A DNA stretch of 13,784 nucleotides from the NCBI GenBank assembly GCA_048061315.1, contig JBGMRJ010000077.1, positions 1 to 13,784 of the forward strand. Direction: 5' to 3'. Shown in pieces: positions 1 through 6,384 of this stretch (position 1 is its first letter; each line of letters opens with the position of its first letter). Under the pieces are notes generated by a model. It was not told the DNA's origin. It searched no databases and saw nothing but the letters and a program-made list of their open reading frames with translations. The position numbers and the translations under genes are program-made. The stretch comes from CAYQUC01 sp048061315 (lineage in GTDB: Bacteria; Pseudomonadota; Gammaproteobacteria; UBA6429; Thiohalophilaceae).

Positions 1-503
1 TGCATGTATAGAAGAGATTCAATTACTTCAGTGACACGTACAGTTAAATTTTTATTAACAGAATGCATAATGGTATTTCTCTTTTCTCGTAAAGCATGAA
101 ATCTATCAATAAAATTAGATGACATAGGAATCTCTGAAAAAGTGTCAATCACTCGAATTAAATCTTGAGCATCAATAGTTCTAAATTTAGAAAACTCAAT
201 ATCATCATCTTCATAAGGTGAAGGCCATTTTGGTGGAGGATCAGTGATTAATAAAAAGGGTGAAATCTTAGTTATTTTACCTTTAAGAATAAATTCGATT
301 CCTTGTTGAGTTATAGATAGCGCAGTTGTCAGTCTTCTCTTTGCTAATTTCCAGTAACTTTCAGAACTTTGATTTTTATCAAGATCAAAAAATTCGGCTT
401 CATCAAGATTAGTTAATAATGTAGCAACTACATCCCAAGAAAAATCTAACAGTTCTTTTCCAGAAATATAAAAATCTTCTTCAGTAGGTATATTTTTAAC
501 CAT
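1..503 (-). CDS. HEPN-like protein, probable first integron cassette gene (partial)
   Basis: The frame is open from an ATG at 503 to the window edge (167 codons, 3' end missing). It is mostly helical in character and ends in the visible part with LREKRNTIMHS, in which R142 and H147 form the Rx4H motif of HEPN domains. Many HEPN proteins are metal-independent RNases in toxin-antitoxin or abortive-infection systems, but inactive HEPN proteins are also common, so nuclease activity is not shown. The gene points away from the integrase, and its start lies 25 nt inside the likely attI/cassette junction at 528-534, which is where a first cassette gene sits. The SD is weak (GAG at about 5-7 nt). The cassette attC would lie beyond position 1 and cannot be seen. 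Confidence 0.75.
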   Translation of the reverse strand, partial: MVKNIPTEEDFYISGKELLDFSWDVVATLLTNLDEAEFFDLDKNQSSESYWKLAKRRLTTALSITQQGIEFILKGKITKISPFLLITDPPPKWPSPYEDDDIEFSKFRTIDAQDLIRVIDTFSEIPMSSNFIDRFHALREKRNTIMHSVNKNLTVRVTEVIESLLYM

Positions 504-539
504 TTCACTCTTTTTTAGTTTATTAACGGCTAACAGTTA

Positions 540-568
540 ATTATACCGCTGCAGTCTTTCTGTGACAT
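540..568 (-). promoter_or_regulatory. Candidate cassette promoter Pc
   Basis: On the minus strand, ATGTCA (568-563, 4 of 6 to TTGACA) is followed after 17 nt by a perfect TATAAT (545-540). Transcription would start just at the candidate recombination point and read into the cassette gene, as integron Pc promoters do. The call rests on -10 quality, spacing and context. Confidence 0.5.
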
Positions 569-590
569 ATACAGCATCGGTATATTACAT

Positions 591-619
591 TTGATTTTCA
601 AGTGTTGATTTACCATAAT
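591..619 (+). promoter_or_regulatory. Candidate intI promoter
   Basis: TTGATT (591-596), 17 nt, CATAAT (614-619) on the + strand, about 50 nt before the integrase ATG. The spacing is ideal and each hexamer is close to sigma70 consensus. A second TTGATT (605-610) has no well-placed -10. Confidence 0.5.
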
Positions 620-671
620 ACTAGCAGGTGATAGAATGGCTTACTAGTCAATTTGCTAATGGAGTAGCGTA

Positions 672-2078
672 ATGAATGAGCAATCGGTAGCGAGGTTTTG
701 GGAAAAATACATAGAAAAAACAAAACGATATGGTGTGAAAAAGGGTGTAGAACGTTGGTATGTGAAACATGCTGAAGACTATATTAAAGCACATCGGGGT
801 GTTAAGTTAATAGAACATTTGGCACAGAATGTTGAGCAGTATTTAAAAGTAAAAGGCCGCAGTAAATGGCTTTTGGATTGGCAGTTTCAGCAAGTTGTTA
901 CTTCAATTGAAATTTTATTTAGAGATATGGTTAAAATTCCCTGGGCTGTTCAGTTCCCGTGGGATGAATGGTCAGCTTTTGCTGAGGAATTAAAAAGTTC
1001 GCATCCAACTATTGCTAGAGATTATCAATCATTAGAATTTGATAATAAAGAATTAGAGCTGTCAAGTAGAGGTGACAGCACTGAAAGTGCCTATAAAATA
1101 GTCTACGGCAAATATCCTGCTCATATTAATAACATTAAGAAACAAATTCGTATTAAACATTATTCAATTCGTACCGAACAGACATATATAGCATGGTTTG
1201 TTCGCTTTGTTTTATTTCTTAATCTGAAAGATCCAGCATCTTGCTCAGAAAATGATATTGCCATTTTTTTAGATTATCTGGTGATTAAACGCAAAGTTTC
1301 TGCGGGTACGCAATCGGTAGCCTTAAGTGGCATTATTTTCTTTTATCGGCAAGTTCTGAAAACAGAATTAAGTGATGAAATTATTTTTAAACGTTCAAAA
1401 AAACCCAAACGACTTCCCGTTGTATTATCCAAGAATGAAACGATTCAACTACTAAGCAATATCAATGGCCCGCAACAAAAATTAATGGCTAATTTACTTT
1501 ACGGCTGTGGTATGCGTCTTATGGAATGTGTACGTTTACGGGTTCAGGATATCGATTTTGATTACCAGCAGATAATGGTAAGACAATCAAAAGGGAAGAA
1601 AGATAGGGTTGTGCCAATGCCAAGAATAATAGTCGAAAATATTAAGCAACAAATAGAGCGTGTTAAAAATTCACATACGGAAGATTTAGCCGAAGGTTAT
1701 GGCAATGTATATTTACCAGAGGCCTTAGCACGAAAATACCCTAATGCAGAAAAAGAATTTAGATGGCAATATATTTTTCCATCGACGAAAATATCTACAG
1801 ATCCTCGTTCAAAAATTACCAGACGCCATCACATACATGAATCCGTATTGCAAAAACACATTAAAAAATCGGCTGAAAAATCAGGGATTACCAAAAAAGT
1901 AAATTGTCATACCTTGCGTCATTCATTTGCGACACATCTTTTAGAAAATGGTTATGATATTCGAACGGTTCAAGAATTATTGGGGCACGCAGATGTGTCA
2001 ACTACGATGATTTATACTCACGTTTTAAATAAACCCGGAGTAACGGTAGCAAGCCCGCTAGATATTCTGGCAATTTAA
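672..2078 (+). CDS. intI: Integron integrase (tyrosine recombinase) with N-terminal extension
   Basis: Site-specific recombinase that would insert and excise gene cassettes at attI/attC. The catalytic set is complete: R282 (GMRLME), K307 (SKGKK), H413 and R416 (HTLRHSF), H439 (LLGH) and Y448 (IYTHV). As I recall the IntI1 numbering (R146, K171, H277, R280, H303, Y312), all six are shifted by the same 136 residues. The IntI-only patch is present at 350-395 (ARKYPNAEKEFRWQYIFPS, then DPRSKITRRHH), which separates it from XerC/D. The first ~136 residues are extra relative to IntI1 (337 aa) and rich in helix and Trp, resembling a second core-binding SAM-like module. The usual core-binding domain is at about 148-235. 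ATG with GGAG 7 nt upstream supports the start. It appears intact, and its stop lies 3 nt from the convergent operon end. Confidence 0.95.
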   Translation: MNEQSVARFWEKYIEKTKRYGVKKGVERWYVKHAEDYIKAHRGVKLIEHLAQNVEQYLKVKGRSKWLLDWQFQQVVTSIEILFRDMVKIPWAVQFPWDEWSAFAEELKSSHPTIARDYQSLEFDNKELELSSRGDSTESAYKIVYGKYPAHINNIKKQIRIKHYSIRTEQTYIAWFVRFVLFLNLKDPASCSENDIAIFLDYLVIKRKVSAGTQSVALSGIIFFYRQVLKTELSDEIIFKRSKKPKRLPVVLSKNETIQLLSNINGPQQKLMANLLYGCGMRLMECVRLRVQDIDFDYQQIMVRQSKGKKDRVVPMPRIIVENIKQQIERVKNSHTEDLAEGYGNVYLPEALARKYPNAEKEFRWQYIFPSTKISTDPRSKITRRHHIHESVLQKHIKKSAEKSGITKKVNCHTLRHSFATHLLENGYDIRTVQELLGHADVSTTMIYTHVLNKPGVTVASPLDILAI

Positions 2079-2081
2079 TAA

Positions 2082-2801
2082 TTAATTTTTTTCTTTATTT
2101 GGTGATTGTGATAAAAATAAATCATGTGCGTTTTGCAAACGCTTGCGATTTACCCAATGTAAGCCAATGGGTTCCGGGCGAAATATACTGTGTATAAATT
2201 TACTGTTTATTAAAAATGCATTTGCAAGAGTAAATTTAGAGTCTTTCTTTGAAGCAGCATGAGCTATTTTTTGTGCAAAGAAGCTGCGTAATGAATAGTG
2301 TAATATTACAAAACCAGTAATAAAAAGTAGACTTGATATTGTCGTGAGAATGGGTCTGGATAAAAATTCATTTAACCAGGGCGGTGAAAAAATTCCATTG
2401 ACCCAGTAACCTGCATAGTAGCTACCTGCTAATAAACCGATAATTATTGTGAATAAGACGATGAATTCCCAAGCAAGAATAGTTAAGCATCGGTTAGTCA
2501 TCATTTTCTTTAGTTGAACAATTTGTTGTTCAACTTGATCTCGGGCTTTATCGAGTTGTTTTAGTATTTCGGGTAAATCATTTTTGTCATTTGATGCAGT
2601 CCAGTTAATGTTAGTAGCTAAACTTGAATTTTTATTAAGCAAGCCTAACCGGTAACAGACTTTATCAAGATTACGAAAAGCAGATAACACAGTAGAAAGT
2701 TTCGGTTGCTCATCGACTAATATCGATTGATCGATCTTGAGATTAACAGTTTCGCGTTTCTCAGCATTAATATCAGTATTGTTTTCAGTAGTATCATTCA
2801 T
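2082..2801 (-). CDS. Two-TM membrane protein of unknown function
   Basis: I do not recognise this 239-residue protein. It has a hydrophilic acidic N terminus (1-75), a charged helix likely to form a coiled coil (76-102), two hydrophobic segments (about 107-133 and 152-171) and a basic C-terminal region with HWVNRKRLQNAHDLF at 215-229. Both ends should lie on the same side, most simply in the cytoplasm. It is the last gene of the minus-strand run, 22 nt after the preceding stop, and overlaps no neighbour. Within the operon it could be a membrane partner of the other coiled-coil protein or of the ParA-like ATPase, but nothing in the sequence proves that. No terminator is visible after its stop. 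Confidence 0.8.
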   Translation of the reverse strand: MNDTTENNTDINAEKRETVNLKIDQSILVDEQPKLSTVLSAFRNLDKVCYRLGLLNKNSSLATNINWTASNDKNDLPEILKQLDKARDQVEQQIVQLKKMMTNRCLTILAWEFIVLFTIIIGLLAGSYYAGYWVNGIFSPPWLNEFLSRPILTTISSLLFITGFVILHYSLRSFFAQKIAHAASKKDSKFTLANAFLINSKFIHSIFRPEPIGLHWVNRKRLQNAHDLFLSQSPNKEKN

Positions 2802-2823
2802 AGCTATCAGCCTTAAATAGTTT

Positions 2824-3306
2824 TTACGATTCAGGTATTCCAGTATTTTTAACCTGAGGTGGCGGTGGATACCGATTCGGTTGCATCATACCGGGTGGCG
2901 GTGAATACGGTATTGGGCCTTGCGATCCAGGGTATGGCCCACCACGGCCACCTCCGCCCCAGGGTAACATACTGTTTATTGGGCTAAGCGGTGTAGAAAT
3001 ATTGCGGTTTAAGCTCCACATGTCACGTTGCATATTCACTGAGGCACGAGCCATTACATTTATGGTTTGAGTCATCATTATCATGTTTTGTGCAATTATA
3101 TTCATATTCCGATCAACGCTTTTAGTTAGTGTGTTCATATCATTTGATAATCGTTTTACATCAGTTGCCAGGCTATTCACTAAATAATAACCATAAGCTG
3201 CAAGTAGTAAAAAAGCAATTAATGCCGGGTAGACCATTAGTTGTAATTTTTTTACATTCCGTGTGTCATCATGTAGTTCACTTATAATTTCAGATTCCAG
3301 ACTCAT
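2824..3306 (-). CDS. Single-pass membrane coiled-coil protein with Gly/Pro-rich tail
   Basis: Not recognised by family. The 160 residues fall into a short charged N terminus (1-22), one TM helix (24-45), a Met/Asn-rich heptad-like segment likely to be a coiled coil (46-105), and a low-complexity tail (113-155) rich in Gly, Pro, Tyr and Met (PWGGGGRGGPYPGSQG and PPPG/PPPP runs). Positive residues before the TM favour an N-in topology, placing the coiled coil and tail in the periplasm. The tail composition echoes the sulfur-globule-like, Met/Pro/Trp and Tyr/Pro proteins upstream in the same operon, which suggests that they share a partner or surface. This is inference from composition only. Confidence 0.8.
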   Translation of the reverse strand: MSLESEIISELHDDTRNVKKLQLMVYPALIAFLLLAAYGYYLVNSLATDVKRLSNDMNTLTKSVDRNMNIIAQNMIMMTQTINVMARASVNMQRDMWSLNRNISTPLSPINSMLPWGGGGRGGPYPGSQGPIPYSPPPGMMQPNRYPPPPQVKNTGIPES

Positions 3307-3350
3307 AATATTCCTTTTAATTTTAAGGTTTAACTAAAGCAGTTAGTGTT

Positions 3351-3938
3351 TTAAAACTCGCCACTAGCACCACGCTTCATAATATCTTGTATGATAGTTT
3401 TTACACGTAATGCTTCTTTTTTTAATTCAGCCGGTAGTGGTGTTCCACCATAGATCATCATGTCCATATTGAGAGAATAAATCCACAAGTGACCTTGTTT
3501 ATCTTCCAGCAGTGTGATGCGGCACGGTAAGTAAGCTGAAAAAGCATCACTGTAGTCAACCATCTTTGCAGCGGTAAGTGGATTGCAATACATATAAATT
3601 TTCATGTAGCGAAATTTTTTACCCGTCATGGCAGTAATTTGTTGATACAACGGTAACTCACCGACATTTTTTATATTATGCTCAGCTGCAATAGATTTCA
3701 TGGCATCTTCAACATCTTCTGCAGTTAAACCAGCATCAACCTGAACTTTCCATACCGTTGCATCGGCGGCATTACCCGTTTCAATTAATGTCGATACCAT
3801 TTTACTATAAGTTGCAATTGCATTCTCATCAAACTTTTTTAATGCGTGATAGGCTGGTTCAAATTTAACAATTGTATACATCAGTAATATTAAAAATAAT
3901 AATCCCAATGTGGCTAATGTATAAAGTAAAATTTTCAT
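3351..3938 (-). CDS. Membrane-anchored DUF302 domain protein
   Basis: A 195-residue protein with an N-terminal hydrophobic anchor (1-24) and a C-terminal DUF302 domain (about 95-190). The domain is recognisable from the segment around MKIYMYCNP, the LPCRI strand and the LWIYSLNMDMMI strand. Cys118 and Cys139 are conserved-looking positions in that fold. DUF302 has no firmly assigned biochemical role; such domains occur in periplasmic or membrane proteins of sulfur- and metal-related clusters. Its ATG follows the stop of the TPR-like gene after 1 nt, so translation is probably coupled. The call as DUF302 is from motif memory and would be settled by a Pfam PF03625 search. Confidence 0.8.
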   Translation of the reverse strand: MKILLYTLATLGLLFLILLMYTIVKFEPAYHALKKFDENAIATYSKMVSTLIETGNAADATVWKVQVDAGLTAEDVEDAMKSIAAEHNIKNVGELPLYQQITAMTGKKFRYMKIYMYCNPLTAAKMVDYSDAFSAYLPCRITLLEDKQGHLWIYSLNMDMMIYGGTPLPAELKKEALRVKTIIQDIMKRGASGEF

Positions 3939-3939
3939 G

Positions 3940-4489
3940 TTACTTGCCTTTTTTGCTATTATCGGATTTATTGCGGGTAAGCGTATTTCTACTATGCATT
4001 AGTGTCATTACTTCCCTGGCTTTTGCAGGATTAAACCGTGATACAATTTGCATTATTTGTGGCAGCTTCCAATAGTGACGGTGTTTAATAAGTAGCTTTG
4101 CCGCAATAGTGTAATGTTTTATTGCAGACTCCAGCTTTCGTTCACGATAAAAAAGATTACCGAGTTCACCCTGAATATCCGGGTTATCAGATAATTGTGT
4201 GGTTAAAGTCAAATACTGTTTTTTGGCTTTTTTAAAATCGTTTGTCCAATATGATTTACGTGCCNNNNNNNNNNNNNNNNNNNNNNNNNNNNNNNNNNNN
4301 NNNNNNNNNNNNNNNNNNNNNNNNNNNNNNNNNNNNNNNNNNNNNNNNNNNNNNNNNNNNNNNNACCGGCCAGCTCAGTGTTTGATACCAGTCAGACGAT
4401 ATTCGATCACGATAAAAATAAGCTGCTGCGATGCTAGAAACAATTAGTATCGGTAACAAATAGGATAAGAACCAACGTAGTGCTGTCAT
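3940..4489 (-). CDS. Membrane-anchored TPR-like protein, interrupted by an assembly gap
   Basis: Two fragments form one gene across the N run. The 5' part starts at ATG 4489 with GAGG 7 nt upstream, overlapping the ParA stop, and encodes a TM anchor (about 5-26, LLPILIVSSIAAAYFY). After the gap an open frame enters with ARKSYWTNDFKKAKKQYLTL and continues through SDNPDIQGELGNLFYRERKLESAIKHY to the stop. These paired helices with a G-x-x-x-Y pattern and alternating small and large residues are TPR-like. A TTG at 4212 is not the true start. The two parts are out of frame if the gap is taken as exactly 100 nt, but 100 N is a placeholder, so no frameshift is claimed. TPR proteins are scaffolds; here it lies between a ParA-family ATPase and DUF302. 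Confidence 0.75.
4265..4364. other. Assembly gap (100 N) inside TPR-like gene
   Basis: Exactly 100 N. The reading frames on the two sides are not compatible with 100 nt, so the true length differs. Confidence 0.95.
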
Positions 4490-4498
4490 AGTATTACC

Positions 4499-5143
4499 TC
4501 AATGGACGCCATCGACTATAAACAACGACGAATATAATATCGTTGCTAATTGATTAACTTCAGTGGCAGCTTTACTTCTGGGTTCTAATTCAAATACTGC
4601 CAAACCTTCACTAAACGAACGCCGGTAGGCAGTGCGTTGATACCAACGTATGTCTACCAATGCCAGATCGTTTAATCCTTTTATTGCTTGTGCCGCTTCA
4701 TCGGTTTCGCGAACACCGCGATGAGTGTCGGCACGATTAATAAACCCAAATAATTTTGGAGTTGTTTTTTGTGTGTTGCTATCACGAACAATTTTCATAA
4801 ATCGTTGTGTAGACCAGATATCCGCCTGGCTTGGTGTAATCGGTATTACAATACGATCTGCTATCGTTACTGCTGATGTAAAGGCATCCATGTCTGCTGT
4901 TCCTACGTCAATTAAAATTTCTGTTTTATTATTAGTAGTAAGCTCACTTAAATCCTGTTTAATTGTTATTTTAGGATCATATTTTTCACTACAGCGTACG
5001 TCAATGACATCGCTTAATGTTGCTTGCGGATCCAGATCAAACACGGTTACCGCTTTTTGTTGCGCGGCTAACCACACAGCAAGATTGAATGTTACCGTGC
5101 TTTTTCCAGTTCCACCTTTTAGATTTCCGATTAAGGTTATCAT
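4499..5143 (-). CDS. ParA/MinD-family ATPase
   Basis: A 214-residue ParA-type ATPase. It has the deviant Walker A KGGTGKST (9-16) with signature Lys9 and catalytic Lys14, the DLDPQ switch I motif (36-40), and the Walker B-like ILIDVG strand (76-81). The length fits the short single-domain ParA class without an N-terminal HTH. Family members form ATP-dependent dimers on the nucleoid or membrane and segregate plasmids or position cargo such as carboxysomes (McdA) and chemoreceptor arrays. No parB or centromere-like repeat is seen, and the genes on both sides are membrane or envelope proteins, so cargo positioning is more likely than DNA segregation. It starts 57 nt after the sulfur-globule-like gene and its stop lies 9 nt before the TPR-like gene. 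Confidence 0.9.
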   Translation of the reverse strand: MITLIGNLKGGTGKSTVTFNLAVWLAAQQKAVTVFDLDPQATLSDVIDVRCSEKYDPKITIKQDLSELTTNNKTEILIDVGTADMDAFTSAVTIADRIVIPITPSQADIWSTQRFMKIVRDSNTQKTTPKLFGFINRADTHRGVRETDEAAQAIKGLNDLALVDIRWYQRTAYRRSFSEGLAVFELEPRSKAATEVNQLATILYSSLFIVDGVH

Positions 5144-5200
5144 TTTCTATTCTCTGTATTTAAAAATTTAAACAGTCACGTCCCTGTGTTTTGTTTAGCA

Positions 5201-5913
5201 TTATTTTTTAGCAGGTGCCGGTGCTTGAGGACCCTGAGCAGGATATGGATATCCTGGGGGTGGGTAACCATAACCCTGGCCCTGATAATTTTGACCCTGG
5301 TATCCTTGATAACCCTGGTTGCCATAACCTTGATAGCTTTGATTCCCGCCACCATACCATTGTGGATTTGCTTGACCGCGACTGTTGCCTTTCCAACTCA
5401 TGTCGAAGTCACCCATCATGTTGCCCCAGCCGTTGCCATTTCCCCCACCATTGCCGTTGCCCCAACCGCTACCATTTCCCCAACCATTGCCGTTGCCCCA
5501 NNNNNNNNNNNNNNNNNNNNNNNNNNNNNNNNNNNNNNNNNNNNNNNNNNNNNNNNNNNNNNNNNNNNNNNNNNNNNNNNNNNNNNNNNNNNNNNNNNNN
5601 TACCATTTCCCCAACCATTGCCGTTGCCCCAGCCGTTACCATTTCCCCAACCATTGCCGTTACCCCAGCCGTTAGCCCAGGGATTACCACCCCAACCGTT
5701 ATTACCACGGGGAGCATAACTATTATTAGGATAGCCACCATAGTTACCATAATTATTTCCACCCCAGGGCATATAACCACCACTCCATGGATTACCACCA
5801 CCACCACCACCCCAGGGGTTACCGCCCCAAGGTCCCCATGCATGTGCAGTTAATGGTGCAACTGATGCAGCCAAAGTCACAGCGAGAGTTGCTGCTTTAA
5901 TATTAAATTTCAT
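5201..5913 (-). CDS. Sulfur globule protein-like secreted Gly/Asn/Trp-rich protein, interrupted by an assembly gap
   Basis: Likely structural envelope protein of periplasmic sulfur globules. A Sec signal peptide (1-25, cleavage after THA/HA) is followed by WGPWGGNPWGGGG, a Gly/Asn/Tyr stretch, then WGNGNG hexapeptide repeats. After the gap come more repeats, then GWGNMMGDFDMSWKG, a Gln/Tyr/Gly-rich part (QGYGNQGYQGYQG) and a Pro/Ala tail ending APAPAKK. This order, with the GDF(D/N)MS motif between Gly-rich and Tyr-rich parts and the Ala/Pro-Lys end, is how I remember the Allochromatium Sgp family. Repeats are encoded by 18-nt units in a 36-nt higher-order period, which explains the gap. The start has the strongest SD in the window (GGAGG, 5 nt spacing). 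Other Gly-rich envelope proteins remain possible. Confidence 0.8.
5400..5690 (-). repeat. 18/36-bp tandem repeat coding WGNGNG units
   Basis: On the minus strand the units TGGGGTAACGGCAATGGT and TGGGGAAATGGTAACGGC alternate on both sides of the gap, giving an 18-bp unit and a 36-bp higher-order unit. All copies keep the reading frame of the secreted protein. Codon use alternates between copies (GGC/GGT, AAC/AAT) while the peptide is unchanged. Confidence 0.9.
5501..5600. other. Assembly gap (100 N) in a tandem repeat
   Basis: Exactly 100 N within the WGNGNG-coding repeat. Flanking frames do not join over 100 nt, so repeat number is unknown. Confidence 0.95.
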
Positions 5914-5923
5914 AACGACCTCC
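5914..5923 (-). promoter_or_regulatory. Strong ribosome binding site of the sulfur-globule-like gene
   Basis: GGAGG (5923-5919) lies 5 nt before the ATG at 5913. It is the best SD in the operon and fits a structural protein made in large amounts. Confidence 0.8.
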
Positions 5924-5933
5924 GTTAATACAA

Positions 5934-5986
5934 CGTCCTCGATTAATTGTGCTATCAGTTAAATGAGGACGATCGTTAACTGATAG
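5934..5986 (-). promoter_or_regulatory. Predicted H-type pseudoknot in the leader of the sulfur-globule-like gene
   Basis: Read on the minus strand, a perfect 11-bp stem (CTATCAGTTAA, 5986-5976, with TTAACTGATAG, 5962-5952) encloses a 13-nt loop. The loop segment CGTCCTC (5971-5965) is exactly complementary to GAGGACG (5940-5934), 11 nt after the stem. Loop lengths of 4, 2 and 11 nt make an H-type pseudoknot feasible. It ends 10 nt before the SD. It lies between two open reading frames of the operon, so it may set translation or mRNA stability of the structural gene. Confidence 0.5.
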
Positions 5987-6012
5987 AGTAAAGATTTTAT
6001 GTTTTATCAACA

Positions 6013-6372
6013 TTAGTAAGCCCAACCTGGATAATTTAAAATTGGAAAATTCATCATCGGAAAATATAATGATGGCATCACGCCATACGTTTGTTGCCAT
6101 GGGTTATAGGGCATCATGGGCATTGAATTTCCATAAACAGGTAATAGTGGTGTTGCTACAGCGCGATATCCGGGTTGTGGTATCGGCTGGTTTCGAAATT
6201 GTGTTTGATTTACATAAGGATCATAGTTACGGCTGACATAATTATTTTGCCAACCTGAACGGTATGTATCGTAGCGCGGCGGCCACTGTCCCTGCAGTGA
6301 CTGAGCAAAGCTAAACTTTGTTGCAAACACAAAGCCAAAAATTATCATTACTATAATGCGATTGTTATTCAT
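6013..6372 (-). CDS. Small secreted Tyr/Pro/Asn-rich protein
   Basis: Not recognised by homology. The 119 residues start with a clear signal peptide (1-23, IIVMIIFGFVFATKFSFA, then QS). The mature part (~96 aa) has no Cys and is rich in Tyr, Pro, Asn, Gln and Met (PYVNQTQF, NQPIPQPGYR, SMPMMPYNPW, ending NYPGWAY). Such low-complexity aromatic composition is typical of self-assembling or coat proteins, and it is encoded directly before the sulfur-globule-like gene, so it may be a minor envelope component of the same structure (inference). It begins 12 nt after the stop of the Met/Pro/Trp repeat gene. Confidence 0.75.
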   Translation of the reverse strand: MNNNRIIVMIIFGFVFATKFSFAQSLQGQWPPRYDTYRSGWQNNYVSRNYDPYVNQTQFRNQPIPQPGYRAVATPLLPVYGNSMPMMPYNPWQQTYGVMPSLYFPMMNFPILNYPGWAY

Positions 6373-6384
6373 TCAAGTTCAGTC

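Larger units (their letters stand above)
504..671. other. attI-like region between integrase and first cassette
   Basis: This is the divergent spacer between the integrase start and the outward cassette gene, the expected place of attI. On the minus strand GTTAGCC (534-528) matches the core recombination heptamer GTTRRRY at 6 of 7 positions and is followed after 24 nt by the cassette ATG. The region also carries both promoters described separately. The exact crossover cannot be proved without attC sites from the same array. Confidence 0.55.

Noticed and set aside
560..574. Functional LexA box
   Set aside because: Spacing is 9 instead of 10 between CTG and CAG, so it is reported only as LexA-like.
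3872..4075. Small + strand ORF opposite the DUF302/TPR genes
   Set aside because: No SD or homology; it overlaps well-supported minus-strand genes and is a shadow.
4199..4489. Separate small gene starting with TTG at 4212 and a 77-residue gene reading through the N run
   Set aside because: The frame upstream of the TTG is open into the gap with TPR-like sequence, and the 77-residue frame is an artefact of reading through N; both belong to one gene.
5161..5200. Rho-independent terminator between the sgp-like and ParA genes
   Set aside because: Only a weak bulged stem (AAACACAG with CTGTTT) followed by a mixed A/T stretch; not convincing, and the genes are probably co-transcribed.
5400..5690. 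CRISPR-like regular repeats
   Set aside because: The repeats are contiguous in-frame coding units without unique spacers.
5185..5860. Several long open frames on the + strand and in other minus frames over the Gly/Trp-rich gene
   Set aside because: They arise from the 18/36-bp repeat being stop-free in all frames. Only the minus frame with signal peptide, SD and the Sgp-like order of regions is credible.
5982..6010. Internal sigma70 promoter for the sgp-like gene (TTGATA, 17 nt, TCTATC)
   Set aside because: The -10 is poor (TCTATC) and lies in the stem of the predicted pseudoknot; the evidence is too weak to list.
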